Assembly (NCBI GenBank): GCA_949297575.1
Contig: CASFTB010000008.1
Location: 21,811-85,810 of the forward strand
DNA: 64,000 nt
Reading direction: 5' to 3'
Source: an uncultured Bacillota bacterium
Lineage (GTDB): Bacteria; Bacillota; Clostridia; Christensenellales; Borkfalkiaceae
Positions 55,355-63,871 of the stretch are shown here, piece after piece. Position 1 is the stretch's first letter. Each line of letters opens with the position of its first letter. A program made the position numbers and the translations under genes. A model generated the notes under the pieces. That model worked only from the letters and a program-made list of their open reading frames with translations, was not told the origin of the DNA and did no database searches.

Positions 55355-56092
55355 TTATCCCGCGCCGTTGCAGTCTTCCCTCACCTGTCCGGCAGGTCCC
55401 GGCGCCCCGCCTTCGGGAGGGGAAGGCCGTTTCCGCCCGGCGACGAGCAGCGCGAGCGCGGGGAGCAGGGCTGCCGCGGCGATGAGCGCGGAGTAATTGC
55501 CCAGCCCGCGGGCGGCAAAGCTGCCCGCCACCGCGCCGGCGGCAAAAAAGAGGATCATGCTGCCGTACACACCCGCGCGCCGCAGTGCGGAGCGATCCCT
55601 GTCCTTGACGGCGGAAAAGACGCCGAGCACCGCCTGCCGCAGGTTGTTTGTGCAGAAGGTCGTCGCGAGCTTCGCGCCGCGGCATTCGGTGAAAGTATTG
55701 TACTGCACCGCGCATAAAAAAGAAACGGAGGCATAGGTATAAAAATCGGGCGTCTTCGCCGGCAGGAAGGCGAGTGCCGCCAACGCGGCGATCTCGAAGG
55801 CAGTGACGGCGATGTGCGAATGCCTTTTCAGCAGCAGCGGCAGCGCCGCCGAGAGCAGGATGCCCGCGATATAGGCGAGGATGGAATAGAGGTAGTGCGA
55901 CGCGGCGGCCCATTCCCCGCGCGTCAGCCCGAGGAAAAAGAGCACGAGGTTGCCCGTCTGCGCGTTGCAGAATACGCCCCCGTGCAGGATATACGTATAG
56001 GCTTCCAGAAATCCGCCCACCAGGGCGAAGGAGGCAAAGACGAAGGCCGATTTCTGTACCGGGAATTTTCTTTTTGTTTGTATGTCTTGCAT
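55355..56092 (-). CDS. YoaK/DUF1275 family membrane protein
   Basis: 245 residues from ATG 56092 (AGGAG upstream). Six membrane segments. Family features are FALVGGFLEAYTYILHGGVFCNAQTGNL near the start (split: FLEAYTYI, GVFCNAQTGN) and CTNNLRQAVLG in the middle. The function of DUF1275 is not established; transport is assumed. The last 30 residues (RPSPPEGGAPGPAGQ onward) lie on a repeat-like GC segment and look like a non-native tail. Divergent from marR. Confidence 0.9.
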   Translation of the reverse strand: MQDIQTKRKFPVQKSAFVFASFALVGGFLEAYTYILHGGVFCNAQTGNLVLFFLGLTRGEWAAASHYLYSILAYIAGILLSAALPLLLKRHSHIAVTAFEIAALAALAFLPAKTPDFYTYASVSFLCAVQYNTFTECRGAKLATTFCTNNLRQAVLGVFSAVKDRDRSALRRAGVYGSMILFFAAGAVAGSFAARGLGNYSALIAAAALLPALALLVAGRKRPSPPEGGAPGPAGQVREDCNGAG

Positions 56093-56117
56093 CGATTTTT
56101 TCTCCTGTGCGCCGTCT

Positions 56118-56146
56118 ATTGTATTCCATCCTCCGCCAAAAGTCAA
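56118..56146 (-). promoter_or_regulatory. Promoter of the DUF1275 gene
   Basis: Minus strand TTGACT, 17-bp spacer, TACAAT, 26 bases before the start codon. Confidence 0.7.
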
Positions 56147-56271
56147 ACGGCGTGCGAAGGGGGGCGGAAGAATGCGGGGGCTCGCTTCAAAGGGTGAAAA
56201 AAGTGAAAAATTATCACAAAGCGTGCAAAAATTTTCAACATTTCCGACATCGACAAAATGCAAAAAATCCG

Positions 56272-56315
56272 TTGACAAATCCGATAAAATCAGTATAATG
56301 TTAGATAACCTAACA
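56272..56315 (+). promoter_or_regulatory. marR-ABC promoter with palindromic operator
   Basis: TTGACA (56272-56277), 16-bp spacer, TATAAT (56294-56299). Immediately after, TGTTAG-ATAAC-CTAACA (56299-56315) is a perfect 6-bp-arm palindrome over the start site, the classical place for MarR autorepression. Confidence 0.85.
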
Positions 56316-56330
56316 AAGTGAGGTCTATCG

Positions 56331-56771
56331 GTGGATAAGCGGCACATAGGCTATGCGGTCCAATCGCTCAATCGGCGCATCGGGCAAGTCATGAACAATA
56401 TCCCCGCTCTGCGCGAGAACAAGAATCTGACGGGGATCCAGGTGTGGATCCTCAATTTCCTGTTCCGCCGCAGCGGTAAGGACACCTTCCAGCGCGAGGT
56501 GGAGGCGGAGTTCAACGTCCGCCGTTCCACGGCGACGCAGCTCTTGCAGGCGATGGAGGAGGGCGGGCTCATCCGCCGCGTGCCCGTTGACTACGACGCG
56601 CGCCTGAAAAAGATCGAGCTGACCGCATACGCGGAAGAGGTCAGAAAACAGCTCGAAGAGCAGGTGCGCCGCACGGAGACGCAGCTGACCGAAGGCTTTT
56701 CGGCCGAGGAGCTCGACGCTTTTTTTGCGTATGTGCAGCGTTTTCACGACAACCTCGCAAAGATAGGCTGA
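56331..56771 (+). CDS. MarR family transcriptional regulator
   Basis: 146 residues, GTG start with GAGG seven bases upstream. Winged helix with LTGIQVWILNFLFRR, recognition helix VRRSTATQLLQAMEE and wing LIRRVPVDYDARLKKIELT. It sits directly upstream of two ABC half-exporters and very likely represses them and itself through the palindrome at 56299-56315, releasing on binding a toxic ligand. This marR-abc-abc layout is common in Clostridia. Confidence 0.93.
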   Translation: MDKRHIGYAVQSLNRRIGQVMNNIPALRENKNLTGIQVWILNFLFRRSGKDTFQREVEAEFNVRRSTATQLLQAMEEGGLIRRVPVDYDARLKKIELTAYAEEVRKQLEEQVRRTETQLTEGFSAEELDAFFAYVQRFHDNLAKIG

Positions 56772-56848
56772 CCCCGGGCAGGGGAACCGCGCGGGCAGGG
56801 CACGCGCGGCGGAAAGAACTGGTAAAAATTTTTATAAGGAGATAAAAG

Positions 56849-58648
56849 ATGATAAAGACTTTGGCGAAAAGTATACGCGAGTATAAAAAATCGTCTATAC
56901 TTTCTCCTATCTTTGTGTCCTTTGAAGTCATCCTCGAATGTCTGATGCCTCTGGTCATCGTCTGGTTCCTGGATGCCCTCGAAGACCCCGTGACGATCGC
57001 CGAGGGAAGGGTGATGCAGGTCATCCTCATGTATGGCGGCACGTTGCTGGGCATGGCTGTGCTTTCTCTGGCGGCGGGCATGCTGTCGGGGCGGTTTGCG
57101 GCGCGCGCGAGCGCGGGCTTTGCGAAGAACCTGCGTAAAGACATGTATTATGCGATCCAGGACTATTCCTTCGCGAACATAGACAGGTTTTCCACCTCTT
57201 CGCTGGTGACTCGCCAGACGACGGACGTGACCAACGTGCAGATGGCATATATGATGATCATCCGCGTGGCGATCCGCTGCCCGCTCATGCTCATCTTCTC
57301 CCTCGTGATGTCCTTCACCGTCAACGTGACCATCTCGTGGGTGTTCCTCGCCCTCGTGCCCCTGCTCGCGGCGGTGTTGGTCATCGTCATCTTCAAAACG
57401 CACCCCATCTTCGAGCGAGTTTTCCACAAATACGACAACATGAACCGCTCCGTCCGTGAGGACATCAAGGGCATCCGCGTCGTCAAATCCTTCGTCCGAG
57501 AAGACTTTGAAAAGAAGAAGTTCGAGGCTTCTTCCGAAGACGTCTGCAAGGACTTTACCCTCGCCGAGCGCATCATGGCGGTCAATGCGCCCGTCATGCA
57601 GTTCTGCATCTGGCTGTCCTTCCTGCTCATCTTCCTGCTCGCCGCCATCATTACGGGGCAGGCGATGGAGGCGAACAACGTCGCGGGGACGGTCACGGGC
57701 GGCGATCTCACGGCGCTCATCATGTACGCCTCGCAGATCCTCTCCGCCGTCATGCAGCTCTCCATGGTGCTGGTCATGATCATCATCGCGCGCACCTCCG
57801 CCGAGCGTATCGTCGCGGTCCTCAAGGAAAAGAGCAGCATCGTCTCCCCCGAAAACGCCGTCAAGGAAGTCAGAGACGGAGACATCGTGTTCGACAACGT
57901 CAGCTTCAAGTATTCCAAAGATGCGGAGAAGTTCGCGCTTTCCGGCGTCAACCTGCACATCAAGGCGGGGCAGACCATCGGAATTCTGGGCGGTACGGGC
58001 TCTTCCAAATCCACCCTCGTCAACCTCATCCCGCGCCTGTACGATACGACGGAGGGCGCCGTCTATGTGGGCGGGGTCAACGTCAGGGACTATGACCTCG
58101 AGGCGCTGCGCAACAAGGTCGCGATGGTGCTGCAAAAGAATGTGCTGTTCTCGGGCACCATCAAGGAGAACCTGCGCTGGGGCAAAGAGGACGCGACGGA
58201 CGACGAGATGCTGCGCGTCTGCCGCCTCGCCTGTGCGGACGACTTCATCCAGGCCTTCCCCGACAAGTACGACACGTACATCGAGCAGGGAGGCACCAAT
58301 GTCTCGGGCGGGCAGAAGCAGCGCCTGTGCATCGCGCGTGCCCTTCTCAAAGACCCGAAGGTGCTCATCCTCGACGACTCGACCAGCGCCGTCGATACCA
58401 AGACGGACGCCATGATCAGGCGCTCTTTCCGCGAGCAGATCCCCAACGTCACGAAGATCATCATCGCCCAGCGCGTCTCTTCGGTACAGGATGCCGATCA
58501 GATCATCGTGATGGACGGCGGCAGGATCGATGCCATCGGCACGCACGAAGAGCTGCTCGCTTCCAATGAGATCTATAAAGAAGTGTACTATTCGCAGAAT
58601 AAGATCGGAAATGCATCTGCTGCGGAAGGGGGTGAGGCAAATGCGTAA
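56849..58648 (+). CDS. ABC exporter half, degenerate-site subunit
   Basis: 599 residues: six-helix transmembrane domain (about 1-320) then ATPase. Walker A is G381-GTGSSK-S388, with Ser where Gly is usual before Lys; the signature is NVSGGQKQRLCIARAL. The residue after Walker B is D510 (ILDDSTSAVD) in place of the catalytic Glu, so this half contributes the inactive site of a heterodimeric exporter. It overlaps the partner gene by 8 bases. Probably a multidrug or peptide exporter under MarR control. Confidence 0.93.
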   Translation: MIKTLAKSIREYKKSSILSPIFVSFEVILECLMPLVIVWFLDALEDPVTIAEGRVMQVILMYGGTLLGMAVLSLAAGMLSGRFAARASAGFAKNLRKDMYYAIQDYSFANIDRFSTSSLVTRQTTDVTNVQMAYMMIIRVAIRCPLMLIFSLVMSFTVNVTISWVFLALVPLLAAVLVIVIFKTHPIFERVFHKYDNMNRSVREDIKGIRVVKSFVREDFEKKKFEASSEDVCKDFTLAERIMAVNAPVMQFCIWLSFLLIFLLAAIITGQAMEANNVAGTVTGGDLTALIMYASQILSAVMQLSMVLVMIIIARTSAERIVAVLKEKSSIVSPENAVKEVRDGDIVFDNVSFKYSKDAEKFALSGVNLHIKAGQTIGILGGTGSSKSTLVNLIPRLYDTTEGAVYVGGVNVRDYDLEALRNKVAMVLQKNVLFSGTIKENLRWGKEDATDDEMLRVCRLACADDFIQAFPDKYDTYIEQGGTNVSGGQKQRLCIARALLKDPKVLILDDSTSAVDTKTDAMIRRSFREQIPNVTKIIIAQRVSSVQDADQIIVMDGGRIDAIGTHEELLASNEIYKEVYYSQNKIGNASAAEGGEANA

Positions 58649-60581
58649 AGCCGTTCAGCAAAAGCCCAAGATGCATTCCTTCAAGATCCTCGGCAGGCTG
58701 CTTTCCTATCTGTTTCATTATTACAAGGGAAGGATGATCGCCGTGTTCGTCTGCATCGCGTTCACCGCGGCGGCGGGCATCAGCTCGTCCGTGTTCCTGC
58801 AGCTCATCCTCGCCGAGGTCATCACCCCGCTCACCGAAGGCGGCGCGCAGTGGGCGGATGTTTCCGGCTCTCTCTTCTGGATCATCTTCGCGATGGGCGC
58901 CATGTACATCGTCGCCCTGTGCGCGTCCTTCTTCTATAACCAGACGATGGCGGTGGTGACGCAGGGCTTCCTGCGGCATGTCCGCGACGACATGTTCTCC
59001 GAAATGCAGTCTCTGCCCATCCGTTATTTCGATACGCACACCCACGGCGACATCATGTCCGTCTACACCAACGATACCGACGCGCTGCGCCAGCTCATTT
59101 CCATGAGCATCCCGCAGGTCTTTTATTCGATCATCGCGGCGGTCACGTTGCTCGTCATCATGCTCATCAACAGCCTGTGGCTGCTGCTCGTCGTCCTGCT
59201 CGGCGTCGTCATCATGGGGCTGGTCGCCAAATTCGTGGGCGGCCGCAGCGCCCGTCACTTTATCCGCCAGCAGGAAGTCCTCGGCACGACGGAGGGCTAT
59301 ATCGAGGAAATGATGGGCGGGCAGAAGGTCATCAAGGTTTTCTGCCATGAAGAGCAGGCCAAGCGCGACTTCGACAAGATCAACGACGAGCTGTGCGACG
59401 CCTCCGACAAAGCGAACGCTTACGGCAACATCCTCATGCCTGCCGTCATGAACATCGGGCATTTCATGTTCGTCGTCACGGCGATCGTGGCCGGGCTGTT
59501 CGTCATGTTCAACGTGAGGAATTTCACCATTACCGGCTGGGGCGAGACCTTCACGGCATCGGTGGCCATGATCGGACTGGTCGCGACCTTTCTCAACATG
59601 TCCCGCCAGTTCTCCCTCAATATCGGCCAGGTCTCCATGCAGATCAACTCGGTCGTCATGGGCCTCGCGGGCGCAGGGCGCATCTTCGAACTGCTCGACG
59701 AAAAGCCCGAAGCGGATGACGGCTACGTCACCCTCGTCAACGCGAACATCGCCGAGGACGGCACCATCACCGAGAGTGCCGAGCGCACGGGCAGGTGGGC
59801 GTGGCGCCATCCCCATCAGGCGGACGGCACCGTCACGTACACCGAGCTGAAAGGGGACATCCGCCTCGTCGACGTAGACTTCGGCTATGTACCCGAAAAG
59901 ATCGTCCTGCACAACGTCAGCATCTACGCCAAGCCGGGGCAGAAGATCGCCTTCGTCGGCGCCACGGGCGCGGGCAAGACGACCATCACCAACCTCCTGA
60001 ACCGCTTCTATGACATTGCCGACGGCAAGATCCGCTACGACGGCATCAACATCAACAAGATCAGGAAGGCAGACCTGCGCCGTTCGATGGGCATCGTCCT
60101 GCAGGACACCAACCTGTTCACGGGCACTATCATGGAGAACATCCGATACGGCAAGCTGGACGCGACGGATGAGGAGTGCATCGAGGCGGCGAAGCTCGCC
60201 AACGCGCACGACTTCATCACCCGCCTGCCCGAGGGGTACAACACCGTGCTGCGGCATGAAGCTTCCAACCTCTCGCAGGGGCAGCGCCAGCTCATCTCCA
60301 TCGCCCGCGCGGCGGTCGCCGACCCGCCCGTCATGATCCTCGACGAGGCGACGTCTTCCATCGATACGCGCACCGAGGCGCTGGTGCAGAGGGGCATGGA
60401 CGCGCTGATGAAGGGCAGAACGGTCTTCGTCATCGCGCACAGGCTCTCCACCATCCAGAACTCCGACGCCATCATGGTACTCGACCACGGCCGCATCATC
60501 GAGCGCGGCTCGCACGAGCAGCTCATCGAACAGCGAGGGACGTACTATCAGCTCTATACGGGCGCATTCGAACTCGAATAA
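58641..60581 (+). CDS. ABC exporter half, catalytic-site subunit
   Basis: 646 residues from ATG 58641 (GGGGGTGAGG upstream). Six-helix transmembrane domain, with a short insertion before the ATPase (about 360-415). Walker A GATGAGKTTITN, signature LSQGQRQLISIARAA and Walker B MILDEATSSID with the catalytic E569. Together with the preceding subunit it makes the usual asymmetric pair. It is followed by a strong terminator. Confidence 0.94.
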   Translation: MRKAVQQKPKMHSFKILGRLLSYLFHYYKGRMIAVFVCIAFTAAAGISSSVFLQLILAEVITPLTEGGAQWADVSGSLFWIIFAMGAMYIVALCASFFYNQTMAVVTQGFLRHVRDDMFSEMQSLPIRYFDTHTHGDIMSVYTNDTDALRQLISMSIPQVFYSIIAAVTLLVIMLINSLWLLLVVLLGVVIMGLVAKFVGGRSARHFIRQQEVLGTTEGYIEEMMGGQKVIKVFCHEEQAKRDFDKINDELCDASDKANAYGNILMPAVMNIGHFMFVVTAIVAGLFVMFNVRNFTITGWGETFTASVAMIGLVATFLNMSRQFSLNIGQVSMQINSVVMGLAGAGRIFELLDEKPEADDGYVTLVNANIAEDGTITESAERTGRWAWRHPHQADGTVTYTELKGDIRLVDVDFGYVPEKIVLHNVSIYAKPGQKIAFVGATGAGKTTITNLLNRFYDIADGKIRYDGININKIRKADLRRSMGIVLQDTNLFTGTIMENIRYGKLDATDEECIEAAKLANAHDFITRLPEGYNTVLRHEASNLSQGQRQLISIARAAVADPPVMILDEATSSIDTRTEALVQRGMDALMKGRTVFVIAHRLSTIQNSDAIMVLDHGRIIERGSHEQLIEQRGTYYQLYTGAFELE

Positions 60582-60598
60582 TGGAGTTTTCTCTCCGG

Positions 60599-60633
60599 GC
60601 AGGCCGCACACGCTGCGGCCTGCTTCTCTTTTT
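60599..60633 (+). terminator. Terminator of the ABC exporter operon
   Basis: GCAGGCCGCA, CACGC loop, TGCGGCCTGC, then TTCTCTTTTT. Confidence 0.9.
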
Positions 60634-60679
60634 CCGGTAAAATGTTTTTGCGCCGATCTGCATATACTAACTCTGCGAT

Positions 60680-61504
60680 ATGGCTGATTTCAAGGTACAC
60701 GCGGAAGACGCGGTCCGGAAGGTGCGCGGGGCTTTTGCCTATCTCGCCGCAAAAAAATATACCACGCTCGCGGGGACGATGGCATTTTTTCTCGTCATGT
60801 CCGTCGTGCCCTTTTTGTTTTGGCTCACCCTTCTGTTCGGGCGCCTGGACCTGGACTATACGCAGCTCTTCGAGCTGGAGATCTTCGCGGAGGTAAAAGA
60901 CCTGCTCCTGTATTTCCGCGACGCCGCACAGAGCGCCACGGCGGGCGCCTCCGTCGTCCTGCTTGTCACGACGCTGTACTCTTCGACCAACCTTTTCTAT
61001 CACATGCGGCGCAGCGGGGAGATCATCTTTGAGTGCAGCAGGCGGAAGGGGAGCCTCGCCATCCGCCTCTCGGCGCTCGTGCTCATGTTCCTCGTCATGC
61101 TGCTGCTCGTCGCGGGGATAGGCCTCTTTTTGGTCGGCAATGCCCTTCTCCGCCGCTTTCTGCCATCGCTTGTCGCGCAGCTCTCCGTGTATGCCCTCCT
61201 CGGCATCTTCGTGTTCGGGCTTCTGCTCCTGCTGAACCTGTACATCTGTCCCTATCGGATCAAGGTGAAGGACGCGCTGTGGGGGAGCCTGCTCACCCTT
61301 CTTCTCGGCGGGCTCGCATCCTTCGGCTTTTCCATCTACGCGCATCTGAGCTCCATGGAAAAGCTGTACGGGGCTGCGGTCTTCTTCATCTTGTTTCTCC
61401 TGTGGCTGTACCTTCTGATGATCTGCTTCGTTGTCGGGGTCATCTTCAACTGCCGCCTCCTCGAACAGGACGGAAAACAAAAAATCGTCCATAAAAAGTT
61501 CTGA
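60680..61504 (+). CDS. YihY/BrkB family membrane protein
   Basis: 274 residues with about six membrane segments. Family features: TTLAGTMAFFLVMSVVPFLFW near the start (split: TLAGTMAFF, SVVPFLFWL), YSSTNLFYHMRRSGE in the middle, and YGAAVFFILFLLWLYL near the end. Formerly called RNase BN, a name now regarded as wrong; an efflux or envelope role is assumed. No clear RBS. A TATACT at 60663 may be a -10, but I see no good -35. Confidence 0.9.
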   Translation: MADFKVHAEDAVRKVRGAFAYLAAKKYTTLAGTMAFFLVMSVVPFLFWLTLLFGRLDLDYTQLFELEIFAEVKDLLLYFRDAAQSATAGASVVLLVTTLYSSTNLFYHMRRSGEIIFECSRRKGSLAIRLSALVLMFLVMLLLVAGIGLFLVGNALLRRFLPSLVAQLSVYALLGIFVFGLLLLLNLYICPYRIKVKDALWGSLLTLLLGGLASFGFSIYAHLSSMEKLYGAAVFFILFLLWLYLLMICFVVGVIFNCRLLEQDGKQKIVHKKF

Positions 61505-61519
61505 ATTTTCCGCAATCGG

Positions 61520-61549
61520 TTGCAATTTCCTCCCGCTCTATTGTATAAT
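61520..61549 (+). promoter_or_regulatory. Promoter of the third degV gene
   Basis: TTGCAA, 18-bp spacer, TATAAT, 63 bases before the start codon. Confidence 0.7.
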
Positions 61550-61612
61550 TAAAGGAGTGCCCGGCCATAGCGCAGAGTAAAGCCGCGGCATTCACATGCA
61601 GGAGGAATTTTT

Positions 61613-62476
61613 ATGTATAAACTGTTTTGCGATTCCAACAGCGAACTCTGGTACACGGACGCGGAGGCGTTCGGACTCGAGGTGATCCGTATGCCCTATG
61701 TTCTGGACGGGCAGGAGTACTACTACGACCTCGGGAAGGAGACGGATTTCGCGCACTTCTATAAACGCATGCGCGAGGGCGCCGTGCCCACGACGTCTGC
61801 CATCAACGCGCAGAATTATATCGATTACTTCGAGCCCGTCCTCGCGGAAGGGCAGGATATCTACTACATCACCTTCTCGCACAAGATGTCCAACACCTTT
61901 GCGGAGATGGACAGGGCGATCGCTCTTCTGAAAGAAAAGTATCCCGCCCGCGAGATTCGCACCTTCGATACCCGTTCCATCAGCCTGGGCACGGGTTTTC
62001 AGGTGCGCTATGCGGCGGAAAAGTACAGGGCGGGCGCCACGATGGACGAGCTCGACGCCTTCCTCAAAGATTTTTCGGCGCATACCGTCGTCTACTTCGT
62101 CGTGGACGACCTCGTCTATCTCAAGCGCGGCGGGCGCATCTCTGCGCTGACGGCTGCGTTCGGCTCGCTGCTCGGCATCAAGCCGATGATCTCCGTCCTG
62201 CCGGACGGCTCGCTGCAGAGCGTGGGCAAGGTGCGCGGTTCCAAAAAGGTATTCGGGGAATTTTTGCGCCTCATGCACGCGCACAACTGCAACGTGAAGG
62301 ACTACCGCGTCGAAGTTCTCCAGGCGGATTGCCCCGAGATCGGCGATGCGTTTGTAGAGGCGCTGAAAGGGGAGTTCGGTCAGGACATCAAGGTGGATTA
62401 TCAGATCGTCGGGCCCGTCATCGGGGCACATTGCGGCCCCGGTACCCTCGGCCTCATTTTCTACGGGGATAAATAA
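61613..62476 (+). CDS. DegV family protein, copy 3
   Basis: 287 residues. Family marks: FCDSNSELWYT at the N-terminus, TTSAINAQNYIDYF, YLKRGGRISALTAAFGSLLG, and GPVIGAHCGPGTLGLIF at the end. It is more distant from the tandem pair at 28485/29386 than they are from each other: STDST is replaced by CDSNS and the DSLAATIGQG segment by DTRSISLGTG. It likely binds a fatty acid. Followed by the NusG-II gene after 14 bases. Confidence 0.92.
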   Translation: MYKLFCDSNSELWYTDAEAFGLEVIRMPYVLDGQEYYYDLGKETDFAHFYKRMREGAVPTTSAINAQNYIDYFEPVLAEGQDIYYITFSHKMSNTFAEMDRAIALLKEKYPAREIRTFDTRSISLGTGFQVRYAAEKYRAGATMDELDAFLKDFSAHTVVYFVVDDLVYLKRGGRISALTAAFGSLLGIKPMISVLPDGSLQSVGKVRGSKKVFGEFLRLMHAHNCNVKDYRVEVLQADCPEIGDAFVEALKGEFGQDIKVDYQIVGPVIGAHCGPGTLGLIFYGDK

Positions 62477-62490
62477 CGGGAAGGACAGGC

Positions 62491-62931
62491 ATGGAGCGGG
62501 AAGAGAAGATCGCGCGCATCCGCGAACAGAAATATTTCGTGCGAGGAGATATCGCCGTGTTTGCGGTGCTCCTCGCGCTCGTCGTCCTCTTCACGCTGCT
62601 CGCCTTCTTCGTCCCGCGCGAGAGCGGGGATCGCTTTCATGTCTATTGGCGGGGAGAGGAGGTCTTTTCCGCCCCCCTCGCGGAGGATGCGCGCTACGTC
62701 TTTTATATCGACGGGGATGCGGCTTTCGTCCTCCCTTATGAAGAGGGACGGCGCTATACCGATTATAACGTCATAGAGGTACGCGGCGGCATGGTAGACG
62801 TCACCGAGGCAGACTGCCCCGATAAGACGTGCGTCTATCTGCCCGCCACCGACTGGGGCGAGATAGACTGCGGCGCGCACGGCATGCACATCGCGGTGCA
62901 GGGCGAGGGAGGCATGCAGACGGACGTATGA
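62491..62931 (+). CDS. NusG domain II-containing membrane protein
   Basis: 146 residues: one TM helix (about 22-44), then an extracellular domain of the NusG_II type with DGDAAFVLPY, YNVIEVRGGMVDVTEADCPDKTCV and a second cysteine in IDCGAHG. This small domain is usually found next to Gx-transporter and FMN-related (ApbE, FMN_bind) genes in Firmicutes; here the Gx transporter follows with a 4-base overlap. Its role is not known; the paired cysteines suggest a disulfide or redox function. Confidence 0.85.
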   Translation: MEREEKIARIREQKYFVRGDIAVFAVLLALVVLFTLLAFFVPRESGDRFHVYWRGEEVFSAPLAEDARYVFYIDGDAAFVLPYEEGRRYTDYNVIEVRGGMVDVTEADCPDKTCVYLPATDWGEIDCGAHGMHIAVQGEGGMQTDV

Positions 62932-63446
62932 AGAGAGGAACAAAAAAAATAGCGACGCTGGGCGTCCTGCTCGCCGCGGCGAGCGTCGTCTTTCTCATCG
63001 AGTCGCTCATCCCGCCCCTCGTGCCCTTTGCGCCTTATGTAAAGATAGGGCTGGCGAATTGCTTCGTGCTCTTCGTCATCGTCGCCTTCGGGGCGGCAGA
63101 CGCCTTTCTGTTCGTGCTGGCGAAGAACCTGCTCACGGCGTTCTTCACGCTGAGTGGTTTTGCCGTCATCTATAATCTTGCGGGCAGTTTGTGCGCCTTC
63201 GCCGCGATGGCGCTGCTGTACGGGCTGCTCTTCCCGCGCATAAGCCTCGTCTCCGTCAGCGTGGCGGGCGCCGTGCTGAGCAACATCGCCCGCACCGTCG
63301 TCGCCGTTCTGGTCATGGAGAGCCCTTCGCTGTTCGTGCAGCTTCCCGTCGTCTGTGCGTTCAGTATTGCGGCCGGAACAATTATCGGGGTTTTGACGAC
63401 ATTGTCCGTAAAACACCTGCCGGAAAGATTGACAAATTTTAAATAA
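62928..63446 (+). CDS. Gx transporter family protein (HepS-I/ECF-S-like)
   Basis: 172 residues from ATG 62928, overlapping the previous stop. Five to six membrane segments; family features are LLAAASVVFLIESLIP, PYVKIGLANCFVLFVI and LAGSLCAFAAMALLYG. It is annotated in databases either as heptaprenyl diphosphate synthase component I or as Gx transporter; the shape fits an ECF-type substrate-binding subunit. Co-transcribed with the NusG-II gene. Substrate unknown. Confidence 0.85.
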   Translation: MKRGTKKIATLGVLLAAASVVFLIESLIPPLVPFAPYVKIGLANCFVLFVIVAFGAADAFLFVLAKNLLTAFFTLSGFAVIYNLAGSLCAFAAMALLYGLLFPRISLVSVSVAGAVLSNIARTVVAVLVMESPSLFVQLPVVCAFSIAAGTIIGVLTTLSVKHLPERLTNFK

Positions 63447-63457
63447 ACAGGTATAAT
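63429..63457 (+). promoter_or_regulatory. Promoter of the tRNA-Ser gene
   Basis: TTGACA, 17-bp spacer, TATAAT: a perfect consensus promoter, partly inside the end of the Gx transporter gene. The palindrome GCCCCGCGCGGGGC (63471-63484) lies between it and the tRNA and may help 5' processing. Confidence 0.88.
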
Positions 63458-63497
63458 TATTCAATGTAGTGCCCCGCGCGGGGCGACGCAGACAGAT

Positions 63498-63589
63498 GCA
63501 GAGATGGCGGAGCGGTCGAACGCGCACGACTCGAAATCGTGTTTACCCTCACAGGGGTAACAAGGGTTCAAATCCCTTTCTCTGCGCCA
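63498..63589 (+). tRNA. tRNA-Ser (anticodon CGA)
   Basis: Acceptor arms GCAGAGA (63498-63504) and TCTCTGC (63579-63585), anticodon stem CACGA/TCGTG with loop CTCGAAA, anticodon CGA at 63532-63534. A long variable arm (ACCCTC…GGGGT) marks it as class II, and GGTTCAAAT is the T-loop. CCA is encoded (63587-63589). It reads UCG codons. Confidence 0.97.
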
Positions 63590-63620
63590 TGTTTCGTGGA
63601 TAAAAATGCTGTCCACGGCA

Positions 63621-63657
63621 AAAAACCTCGGAAAACGATATGTTTTCCGAGGTTTTT
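63621..63657 (+). terminator. Terminator after tRNA-Ser
   Basis: AAAAA, CCTCGGAAAAC, GATAT loop, GTTTTCCGAGG, TTTTT. Nearly symmetric, so it could act on both strands. Confidence 0.9.
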
Positions 63658-63811
63658 CGCTGTTTTTCGGGCAAAAACGGGACGTTTGCGCACCTTCAAA
63701 ACAGGTTTCGATTTTGTGCTGTCTTTTGAACGTTTTCCATGCAAAACAGGACTTGAATCCTGCGATTTTTTGGCGCCCAAATTTTTTTGCTTGAAAACCT
63801 ATAAAATATCG

Positions 63812-63853
63812 TTGACAGAATGGAATAACGGTGTTATAATAACATTGTTATTA
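63812..63853 (+). promoter_or_regulatory. tetR promoter with two tandem palindromes
   Basis: TTGACA (63812-63817), 17-bp spacer, TATAAT (63835-63840). ATAAC-GGT-GTTAT (63825-63837) and ATAAC-ATT-GTTAT (63839-63851) are two copies of ATAACNNTGTTAT separated by one base, covering spacer, -10 and start site. Confidence 0.85.
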
Positions 63854-63871
63854 AATATGATAGGGTAAAGA

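Noticed and set aside
63539..63868. A 109-codon plus-strand ORF
   Set aside because: It begins inside tRNA-Ser and crosses the terminator hairpin and the tetR promoter.
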